A DNA stretch of 64,000 nucleotides from Caulobacteraceae bacterium (GTDB taxonomy: Bacteria; Pseudomonadota; Alphaproteobacteria; Caulobacterales; Aquidulcibacteraceae), in assembly GCA_016703335.1 (NCBI GenBank), contig JADJCG010000032.1, positions 62,001 to 126,000 of the forward strand, read 5' to 3'. The notes beneath the pieces were generated by a model. The model had not been told where the DNA came from, ran no database searches, and saw only the letters and a list, made by a program, of their open reading frames with translations. The position numbers and the translations under genes are program-made. Below, in pieces: positions 57,751 to 64,000 of the stretch (position 1 is its first letter; each line of letters starts with the position of its first letter).

Positions 57751-60321
57751 GTGGACGCCCGCGTGCCTTTATTGCCGTCGCCATTCGAGGAATGGTTCGC
57801 CGCGCGTGGCTGGGCGCCTCGGCCACATCAGCTCGAACTCGTCTCGCGTGCGCAAGCTGGCCTTTCCACACTGCTCATCGCGCCAACCGGCGCCAGTAAA
57901 ACCCTCGCCGGATTTCTCCCCAGCCTCATAGAGCTCGCACCGCTGAAAGATGAAGGTCCGCGCCGCCCGCACAAGCTTCACACACTCTACATTTCGCCGC
58001 TCAAGGCGCTGACCACCGACGTTGCGCGCAACCTCAACACGCCCGCAACGGAGATGCAGCTCGGCGTCCGCATCGAAACCCGCACCGGCGACACCCCGCC
58101 CTCACGCCGCCAACGCCAACGCGCGCACCCGCCCGATATTCTGCTCACCACGCCAGAACAACTGTGCCTGCTGATCGCCTCCGAACACGCCCGCGTCTTC
58201 TTCGAAGATCTGCAAGCCGTAGTGATCGACGAAATCCACGCCCTCGCGCCCACCAAACGCGGCGATCTCCTCGCGCTCGCCCTAGCGCGCCTCAAACGCT
58301 GGGCGCCAGCGCACCGTCGCATCGGCTTAAGCGCGACAGTGGCGGACGAAGAGGGATTGGTGCGTTGGTTGCTCGGATCTTCTCCCTCCCCTCGTGGGGG
58401 AGGGCGAGGGCGCCAGCGCAACCCCGCCCTCAGCCCCGCCCCACAAGGGGGCGGGGAGATAATTGTCAAAGCCCCGCCAGGCGCAGCTCCAATCATTGAC
58501 GTCCTAGACTCCGACGCCAACATCCCATGGTCCGGCCACACCGCGCGCCACGCCATCCCCGAACTCTACGAAACCATCAAGCGCACAAAACTCGCGCTCG
58601 TGTTCGTCAACACCCGTGCGCAAGCGGAGATGACGTTTCAAGAACTCTGGCGCGTCAACGAAGATTCACTCCCCATCGCGCTTCACCACGGCTCGCTCGA
58701 TGTCGCCCAACGCCGCAAAGTCGAAGCAGCGATGGCCGCCGGCAAACTCCGCGCCGTCGTTTGCACCTCAACGCTTGATCTCGGCATTGACTGGGGCGAC
58801 GTCGATCTCGTCATCCAGATCGGCGCGCCAAAAGGCTGCGCGCGTCTCGTCCAGCGCATCGGCCGCGCCAACCACCGCTACAACGAACCCTCACGCGCGC
58901 TGCTGGCGCCAAGCAACCGCTTCGAAGTCCTGGAATGCCGCTCCGCGCAAGAAGCCGTGCAGGAGGGCGCACTCGACGGCGAGTCTCTCCGCATCGGCGG
59001 CCTCGATTGCTTGGCACAACATATCATGGGCTGCGCCTGCGGCGAACCGTTCGATGAGGACGAACTCTACGCCGAAGTGATCAGCACCGCCGCCTACGCC
59101 AATCTCCCGCGCTCCACATTCGATCGCACCATCGATCTCGTCGCCACCGGCGGCTATGCGCTACGCAGTTACGACCGGTATCGCCGTATCGTGCAAGATC
59201 CGCACACCAATCTCTGGCGCGCGCGTAATGCCTCGGTCGCACAACAACATCGCATGAATGTCGGCGCGATCGTTGAATCCGAAATGCTCGACGTGCGCCT
59301 CGCGCATCGCACCGGCGCCCGCCCACGACCCGGCACGCCAAAAGCCCAAGGCCCAACGCCACTCGTCGCCGGCCGCCGGCTCGGCCAAATTGAAGAATAC
59401 TTCATCGAAGGCCTGGCCCCCGGCGACACCTTCCTGTTTGCCGGCGAAATCCTGCGTCTCCTCGGCGTCCGCGAAACCGACGCGCTCGTCGTCCGCGCCA
59501 CTGATCAGCAAACACCGAAAATCCCATCCTACGCCGGCGGCAAATTCCCGCTCTCGACATTTCTCGCCGATCGCGTTCGCCACATGCTGCACGACGTGAA
59601 GCGCCAGAAGAAGCTGCCCAAGCAAGTGCGCGATTGGATCAAAATCCAGAAGCGCCGCTCGGTCGTGCCTGCGCCGGACGAGATGCTCGTCGAAACCTTC
59701 CCACGCGGCGGCAAACATTATCTCGTCTGTTACCCCTTCGAAGGCCGTCTCGCGCAGCAGACGCTTGGCGTCCTCATCACACGCCGTCTCGAACGCCTGG
59801 GCAAAAATCCGGTCGGCTTCCTTGCCAGCGAATACGCGATGGCCGTCTGGGGCCTCGAACCCATGGGCGATGTCGATCTCGCCGCACTCTTCGACGAAGA
59901 CATGCTCGGTGACGATCTCGAGAGCTGGCTCGGCGAGAGCACGTTGATGAAATCGACCTTCTCCAAATGCGCCGTCATCGCCGGCATGATTGATCGCAAC
60001 GTTCCCGGCGCGACGCGCAAGACTGGCCGCCAAGTCACGTTCTCATCCGATTTGATCTACGACGTGCTCAAACAGTACGAGCCCGATCACATCCTCCTAC
60101 AAGCCGCCTTCGCCGACGCAGGCGAGGGCTATCTCGACATCAAACGCGTCGGCGCGCTGCTCGCTCGCATCAAAGGCAAGATCATCCACCGCGACTTGCC
60201 CTACGTCTCACCCTTCGCCGCCCCGGTAATGCTGGAAATGGGCAAAGTCGGTATCCGCGGCGCCGCCGACGAAGCCGTGCTGGAAGATGCGGCGTCGCTG
60301 ATTGCCGAGGCGATGAGCTGA
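57751..60321 (+). CDS. ligase-associated DNA damage response DEXH-box helicase (Lhr-like)
   Basis: An 856-residue helicase from GTG 57751, preceded by AAAGGG. Motifs in order: FAARGWAPRPHQLELV (Q-like), LIAPTGASKTLAGFLPSL (Walker A, near residue 46), LYISPLKALTTDV (Ia), RTGDT, PPDILLTTPEQL, VVIDEIHALAPTKRGD (DEIH), RIGLSATV (III), VFVNTRAQAEMTFQ, HHGSLDVAQRRKVE, STLDLGIDWGDVDLV and RLVQRIGRANHR (VI), then the Lhr C-terminal winged-helix/core. Residues about 210-236 are a low-complexity Ser/Pro/Gly insert that coincides with a palindromic repeat. The helicase is usually encoded with PdeM, an exonuclease and a DNA ligase. Confidence 0.94.
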   Translation: MDARVPLLPSPFEEWFAARGWAPRPHQLELVSRAQAGLSTLLIAPTGASKTLAGFLPSLIELAPLKDEGPRRPHKLHTLYISPLKALTTDVARNLNTPATEMQLGVRIETRTGDTPPSRRQRQRAHPPDILLTTPEQLCLLIASEHARVFFEDLQAVVIDEIHALAPTKRGDLLALALARLKRWAPAHRRIGLSATVADEEGLVRWLLGSSPSPRGGGRGRQRNPALSPAPQGGGEIIVKAPPGAAPIIDVLDSDANIPWSGHTARHAIPELYETIKRTKLALVFVNTRAQAEMTFQELWRVNEDSLPIALHHGSLDVAQRRKVEAAMAAGKLRAVVCTSTLDLGIDWGDVDLVIQIGAPKGCARLVQRIGRANHRYNEPSRALLAPSNRFEVLECRSAQEAVQEGALDGESLRIGGLDCLAQHIMGCACGEPFDEDELYAEVISTAAYANLPRSTFDRTIDLVATGGYALRSYDRYRRIVQDPHTNLWRARNASVAQQHRMNVGAIVESEMLDVRLAHRTGARPRPGTPKAQGPTPLVAGRRLGQIEEYFIEGLAPGDTFLFAGEILRLLGVRETDALVVRATDQQTPKIPSYAGGKFPLSTFLADRVRHMLHDVKRQKKLPKQVRDWIKIQKRRSVVPAPDEMLVETFPRGGKHYLVCYPFEGRLAQQTLGVLITRRLERLGKNPVGFLASEYAMAVWGLEPMGDVDLAALFDEDMLGDDLESWLGESTLMKSTFSKCAVIAGMIDRNVPGATRKTGRQVTFSSDLIYDVLKQYEPDHILLQAAFADAGEGYLDIKRVGALLARIKGKIIHRDLPYVSPFAAPVMLEMGKVGIRGAADEAVLEDAASLIAEAMS
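58381..58456 (+). repeat. BIME-like double palindrome inside the helicase gene
   Basis: Hairpin 1 is CCCTCCCC (58384-58391), loop TCGT, GGGGGAGGG (58396-58404). Hairpin 2 is CCCCGCCCC (58434-58442), loop ACAA, GGGGGCGGGG (58447-58456). They are separated by 29 bases that include GCGAGGG and CCCGCCCT half-sites. The composition is typical of intergenic palindromic repeats, yet it is read through in frame as a Ser/Pro/Gly/Arg/Gln-rich peptide between helicase residues WLLGS and EIIVKAPPG. Confidence 0.75.
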
Positions 60322-60386
60322 CGCAGCGGACGGCTTGCGTGGCGACGGCGGCGGGAGCACTTTCCGGGAAAATATCGGGGGAAACG

Positions 60387-62303
60387 ATGCGGGCGATTTG
60401 GGCGGCGGCTCTTCTATTTGCATTCACCGGCGCAGCCAGCGCGCAAGTCAGCGAGTCAACGCGCGCCTCCAACGCCGCGTTCTCACAAAGGTTGCCCTGG
60501 GGCGATCGCGAAGACGAAGACTTCGCCAATCGCGGCTTCGTCGCCGCCTACGACCAACCGCAAATCCGCACAGCCGACAACAGCCGCGTCGTATGGGATT
60601 TCACCGCCTACGATTTCCTCCACGGTGACGCGCCCGACACCGTGAACCCCAGCCTCTGGCGTCACGCGCAACTGCTCGCCCGCGCCGGTCTCTTCCGCGT
60701 CACTGACCGCGTCTATCAAATCCGTGGCTTCGACGTCTCGAACATGACGATTGTCGTCGGCGACACCGGCCTCATCATTGTCGACCCGCTCTCCAGCGCT
60801 GAAACTGCCGCCGCAGGCCTCGCGCTCGCGCGCCGCACGCTCGGCGACAAACCCGTCGTCGCCGTCATCTACACGCACTCGCACCTCGACCATTTCGGCG
60901 GCGTCCGCGGCGTCGTGCCAAATCCCGCCGGGGTTGAGATCATCGCGCCCGATCACTTTATGGAGCACGCGGTGACGGAGAACGTCATCGCCGGCAACGC
61001 CATGAGCCGCCGCGCACAATTCCAATTCGGCGCAGGCCTCACGCCCGGTCCGGACGGGCAGATGACCTCCGGCATCGGCCTCGCCGTCTCCAGCGGCACG
61101 TTCACGCTCATCCCGCCGACACGCACAATCACCCACACGGGCGAAACGCTCACCATCGACGGCGTGCGCATCGAGTTTCAGCTGACCCCTGACACCGAAG
61201 CGCCTTCGGAGATGAACTTCCTCTTCCCGGATTTCGGCGTGCTCCTCATCGCCGAGAACGCCACCGCCTCGATGCACAACATCCTCACGCCGCGCGGCGC
61301 GCTCGTTCGCGATGCGAAGGCGTGGGCGGACTACCTCACCGAAGTGCTGCGCCTCTACGGCGACCGCACCGAGATTATGGTCAACTCTCACGCTTGGCCG
61401 CGCTTCGGCGGCGATCGCGTGCGTGACTTCATCTCCAGCCACCGGGACGCCTACAAGTATCTGCACGACCAAACCGTGCGCCTGATGAACGCCGGCTACA
61501 CCGATCGCGAGATCGCCGAGCAAGTGCGCTTGCCCGCTTCGCTCTCCGCGCGTTGGTTCAATCACGGCTATTACGGCACGATGATGCACAATTCGCGCGC
61601 CGTCTATCAGCGCTACATGGGCTGGTACGACGGCAACCCCGCGAACCTCAATCCGCTTCCACCGGCGGAAGAGGGCACACGCTTCGTCCGCGCCATGGGC
61701 GGCGAAGATCGCGTGCTCGCCGAAGGTCAACGCGCCTTCGACGAAGGCGACTATCGCTGGGCCGCGCGCGTGCTCAACAATCTCGTGTTCGCAAATCCCA
61801 ACAACACCGCGGCGCGCCAACTCCTCGCGCGCACGCATCGGCAGATGGCCTACCAATCCGAAAGCGCGATCTGGCGAAACATGTATCTTGTTGCAGCACG
61901 CGAACTCGAAGAGGGACCACCCGCGCGCGGCCTGCCAACGCAAAGCGCCGATCTCATCGGCGCAACGCCGACCAGCTACATCCTCGATTTGCTCTCCGTG
62001 CGTCTCAATCCAGAGCGCCTCGGCGATCGACACTACGCGTTCAATCTCGTCTTTCCCGAACGCAACGAACGTTTCGGCGTGACGATCCGCAACGGCGTCC
62101 TGGTCTATGAGCGCGACCAAACCGTCGACGGCCCCACCATCACCTCACCACGTGCGGTATTCCTGCAAGCCATGGCGACGCAATCGATGGCGCGCGCCGT
62201 GTTGTCCGGACAAATCCGCATCCAGGGCAGCAGAAGGTCCCTTGAAGGCCTCGGCGAGGTATTCGACAACCCCGACCCAAATTTCCCCATCGTCACGCCG
62301 TGA
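60387..62303 (+). CDS. alkyl/aryl-sulfatase, metallo-beta-lactamase fold (SdsA-like)
   Basis: The 638-residue secreted enzyme starts ATG 60387 after GGGGGAAACG and has a signal peptide (AIWAAALLFAFTGAASAQ). Motifs: VIYTHSHLDHFGGVRGVV (HxHxDH zinc site, near residue 162), SEMNFLFPDFGVLLIAENATASMHN (E-N-T region), NSHAWPRFGGDRV, then the helical Alkyl_sulf_dimr domain (GYYGTMMHNSRAVYQRYMGWYDGNPANL, E-GQRAFDEGDYRWAARVLNNLVFANPNN) and a SCP2-like C-terminal lipid-binding domain. It hydrolyses long-chain alkyl sulfates such as SDS to alcohol and sulfate in the periplasm. Confidence 0.94.
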   Translation: MRAIWAAALLFAFTGAASAQVSESTRASNAAFSQRLPWGDREDEDFANRGFVAAYDQPQIRTADNSRVVWDFTAYDFLHGDAPDTVNPSLWRHAQLLARAGLFRVTDRVYQIRGFDVSNMTIVVGDTGLIIVDPLSSAETAAAGLALARRTLGDKPVVAVIYTHSHLDHFGGVRGVVPNPAGVEIIAPDHFMEHAVTENVIAGNAMSRRAQFQFGAGLTPGPDGQMTSGIGLAVSSGTFTLIPPTRTITHTGETLTIDGVRIEFQLTPDTEAPSEMNFLFPDFGVLLIAENATASMHNILTPRGALVRDAKAWADYLTEVLRLYGDRTEIMVNSHAWPRFGGDRVRDFISSHRDAYKYLHDQTVRLMNAGYTDREIAEQVRLPASLSARWFNHGYYGTMMHNSRAVYQRYMGWYDGNPANLNPLPPAEEGTRFVRAMGGEDRVLAEGQRAFDEGDYRWAARVLNNLVFANPNNTAARQLLARTHRQMAYQSESAIWRNMYLVAARELEEGPPARGLPTQSADLIGATPTSYILDLLSVRLNPERLGDRHYAFNLVFPERNERFGVTIRNGVLVYERDQTVDGPTITSPRAVFLQAMATQSMARAVLSGQIRIQGSRRSLEGLGEVFDNPDPNFPIVTP

Positions 62304-62327
62304 CGAATCCGATTTGATCTGAGGCGT

Positions 62328-63107
62328 ATGCCGCTCCTGTCGCAGCCAGCACCAAAGCCAGAGCGTCCGCGCCGCAAAGCGGTGGCGGTCGCGCCTGTGC
62401 GCGCCGTGCCGCCGATGGCGATCGTCGGCGACAGCGTTGAAATGCGCCTCGGCCATACTTTGGTAACGGCGCTGCCCGATGGCGCGCTCTGGGTTGCGGA
62501 ATCCAAAACGCTGATCGTCTCGGACATTCACTTCGAGAAGGGATCATCCTTCGCGCTGCGCGGCCAGATGCTGCCGCCCTACGACACGCATGCGGCGTTG
62601 CTGAAACTCACCGACCTCATGCTGCGCCTGCAGCCGGACATCATCGTCTCGCTCGGCGACAGCTTCCACGACAGCGGCGGCCCGGCGCGCATGGACGCGC
62701 GCGATCGCGAATTGCTACGCTTGCTGATGTCACGCTGCGACTGGGTCTGGGTCGAAGGCAATCACGATGGCCGCGCGCCCGAAACACTCGGCGGCAAATT
62801 CCACGAAGTCCTACACGTCGGCTCACTCGTGCTGCGTCACGAACCCACAGAGTCCGCAGCCCCCGGCGAGATCGCCGGTCACATGCATCCGTGCGCACGC
62901 GTCGTCGGCCGTGGCCGCAGCGTCCGCCGCCGTTGCTTCGCCACCGATGGCGCGCGCTTGGTGATGCCGGCCTTCGGCACATACACAGGCGGCCTCAACG
63001 TCTGCCACGAGGCGTTCGCCAATATCTTCCCAGGGGGCGCAACAGCGCTCGTTCTCGGCAAAGATCGCGTCCTGCCCGCGCCGAACGAGCGCCTAGTCGG
63101 CGACTAA
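62328..63107 (+). CDS. pdeM: ligase-associated DNA damage response endonuclease PdeM
   Basis: The 259-residue calcineurin-like phosphoesterase has metal-binding motifs LIVSDIHFEKGSSFA (DxH), IVSLGDSFHDSGG (GD), VWVEGNHDGRAPE (GNHD) and IAGHMHPCARVVG (GHxH), and ends PAFGTYTGGLNVCHEAFANIF. PdeM is a partner of the ligase-associated DEXH helicase in DNA repair (gene-neighbourhood knowledge). Here the two are 2 kb apart with the alkylsulfatase gene between. Stop overlaps the convergent DUF3429 gene by four bases. Confidence 0.93.
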   Translation: MPLLSQPAPKPERPRRKAVAVAPVRAVPPMAIVGDSVEMRLGHTLVTALPDGALWVAESKTLIVSDIHFEKGSSFALRGQMLPPYDTHAALLKLTDLMLRLQPDIIVSLGDSFHDSGGPARMDARDRELLRLLMSRCDWVWVEGNHDGRAPETLGGKFHEVLHVGSLVLRHEPTESAAPGEIAGHMHPCARVVGRGRSVRRRCFATDGARLVMPAFGTYTGGLNVCHEAFANIFPGGATALVLGKDRVLPAPNERLVGD

Positions 63108-63580
63108 AGCCGATGCATCGCCGTCGCGAGCGGGATCAGCATGCAGATGATCATCGCCCCGCCGGTCAGCACTTGCCTTAACACCGGATACCAAGCCGGC
63201 GCGCCAGCATCGCGCGCGCTGCGATAATCCCACATCGCCTGGACTGCGAAGATGCCGGCAAAGATCGCAGCTGCGCCGAGCACCGGCGTAAAGAACACAA
63301 CAAAAGTCGCAAGCATCCAGCCCGCGAGAGCAGGGAGCGCGCTAAACACGAGCCGCAATCCGTTCGGATTATCCGGCGCACGCACAATCTCAATTCCGCA
63401 GCGCACGCCGCCGAGAAACGAGAGCAGCACAGCCGCATAAAGCGAAAACGCAATCGCGCCGAGGCGTGCGGTGCTGGCGTGTGCGGAGAGCGTGATGAGC
63501 GCCGATACGGCTAGCGGCACGAGGCCGAGAAAGCCCAGACGCAACGCCGCACGAGGAAGGATAGGCGGCGGCGTGATCAC
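63104..63580 (-). CDS. DUF3429 family membrane protein
   Basis: The 158-residue protein has five TM helices: LGFLGLVPLAVSALITLSAH, ARLGAIAFSLYAAVLLSFLGGVRCG, LRLVFSALPALAGWMLATFVVFF, LGAAAIFAGIFAVQAMWDY and QVLTGGAMIICMLIPLAT. The FLGGVRCG and YRSARDAGAPAWYPVLR motifs identify DUF3429. GTG at 63578-63580 overlaps the upstream TGA (GTGA), the likely start; longer frames would run into the TIGR02186 gene. Function unknown. Confidence 0.85.
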   Translation of the reverse strand: MITPPPILPRAALRLGFLGLVPLAVSALITLSAHASTARLGAIAFSLYAAVLLSFLGGVRCGIEIVRAPDNPNGLRLVFSALPALAGWMLATFVVFFTPVLGAAAIFAGIFAVQAMWDYRSARDAGAPAWYPVLRQVLTGGAMIICMLIPLATAMHRL

Positions 63581-64000
63581 GGGCGACGAAATAACACGGC
63601 CGAGCCCCAGCCCGCCAATAGCGCGAGCAGTACGGTGACGATGCCGTACAGCCACGACACATTGGTGGCGAGGTCATGGATCGTGCGCTCAACGCCAATG
63701 CGCGCAATCGTGATCGGGATGCGCTGACGCGAAATCAGACGCCCGTCGCGGAAGAGGTACGTGTCCGCGTGATATTGCGCGATCGGAGCATTTGCCGGCA
63801 AACGCACCACCGCGCGGAACAGCCCGCCGCGATAGGCCGTCAACCCACCACGCACGCCTTCGCGCGGGGGCGTCGCGTACCATTGATAAAGCCCTTGCTC
63901 GCGCCGCAACCGCACCAGCGCCGCGCGGTACGCTGAAGGATCGCCGCCAGCCGGCACAGCGCTCGCGAGTTGCGCCGAGGCGGCGGGATCCAGCTGATAT
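63577..64000 (-). CDS. TIGR02186 family transmembrane protein (partial, 5' end outside window)
   Basis: The visible 140 codons read AYRAALVRLRREQGLYQWYAT, LFRAVVRLPANAPIAQYHADTYLFRDGRLISRQRI, IGVERTIHDLATNVSWLYGIVTVLLALLAGWGSAVLFRRP, a close match to the C-terminal two-thirds of TIGR02186, which ends in one TM helix. The frame stays open to the right edge, so the start lies beyond 64000; an internal GTG at 63955-63957 is not the start. These proteins usually lie next to a sulfite-exporter (TSUP) gene, which may follow outside the window. Confidence 0.88.
   Translation of the reverse strand, partial: YQLDPAASAQLASAVPAGGDPSAYRAALVRLRREQGLYQWYATPPREGVRGGLTAYRGGLFRAVVRLPANAPIAQYHADTYLFRDGRLISRQRIPITIARIGVERTIHDLATNVSWLYGIVTVLLALLAGWGSAVLFRRP

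Noticed and set aside
60483..62120. A 545-codon open frame on the minus strand opposite the alkylsulfatase
   Set aside because: It lies entirely antisense to a gene with clear zinc motifs, has no recognisable domain or good start, and is the type of long shadow frame expected in GC-rich coding DNA.
1..64000. Defence, phage, CRISPR or insertion-sequence systems
   Set aside because: I looked for transposase, integrase, Cas, restriction-modification, toxin-antitoxin and direct-repeat arrays; no convincing example was found.

Overview
The window is GC-rich, gene-dense DNA from an alphaproteobacterium. The best fit is Caulobacterales/Hyphomonadaceae-like. The evidence is a GapR (DUF2312) nucleoid protein, a MidA/NDUFAF7 methyltransferase, a UbiK accessory factor, a single-cysteine L36, an alphaproteobacterial-type ligase-associated helicase/PdeM pair and a TadG-like remnant. 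This placement is an inference from gene content, not from a phylogenetic marker. No rRNA, tRNA, CRISPR array, phage or intact insertion sequence was seen. It looks like an ordinary chromosomal region.

Layout. 1-6 kb: end of a plus-strand gene, a small charged protein, gapR, a broken alpha/beta hydrolase, a TPR lipoprotein, rpmJ, an MltB-type transglycosylase and an MFS exporter. 6-13 kb: VOC protein, M15D dipeptidase, motA, a tiny lipoprotein, mnmC, a WecG/TagA glycosyltransferase, a GPH sugar transporter and an inositol monophosphatase. 13-24 kb: flavoprotein, VOC protein, dienelactone hydrolase, a double aspartyl-protease protein, Bcr/CflA MFS, esterase, ychF, TPR protein, pth, rplY, FkbM methyltransferase and a lipoprotein hydrolase. 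24-32 kb: a secreted PPC-domain zinc metalloprotease, a TadG fragment, prs, then a minus-strand run lgt-midA-pgeF-M15D (cell-envelope/peptidoglycan theme), and ubiK. 32-42 kb: YbjN, proC, an ATP-grasp-like protein, HemK-like methyltransferase, haem-oxygenase-like enzyme, TetR plus cupin, sthA, a RimK-like ligase and an IPNS-type dioxygenase behind a structured leader. 42-49 kb: queE with an Hsp70-like ATPase, an OmpR/EnvZ-type two-component pair divergent from ilvE, D-cysteine desulfhydrase and an aspartate/glutamate racemase. 49-64 kb: small membrane proteins, two PaaI thioesterases, TetR plus HSL esterase plus UMF1-type MFS, an orphan response regulator, a three-gene operon of unknown function, the ligase-associated DEXH helicase, an alkylsulfatase, pdeM, a DUF3429 protein and a TIGR02186 protein running off the end.

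A strong global signal is that about fifteen genes are interrupted by single-base frameshifts or single in-frame stops. Some of these should be indispensable or clearly functional (pth, motA, sthA). The most economical reading is residual consensus indels in the assembly, although genuine decay is possible for the multiply hit hydrolase and VOC genes.

Biologically, the most interesting items are a palindromic repeat carried in frame inside the DEXH helicase, a leader with mutually exclusive helices before the dioxygenase, an Hsp70-like ATPase overlapping queE, a hairpin abutting the D-cysteine desulfhydrase start, and an alkylsulfatase lodged between the two DNA-repair partners. I did not find a convincing new defence or mobile system.
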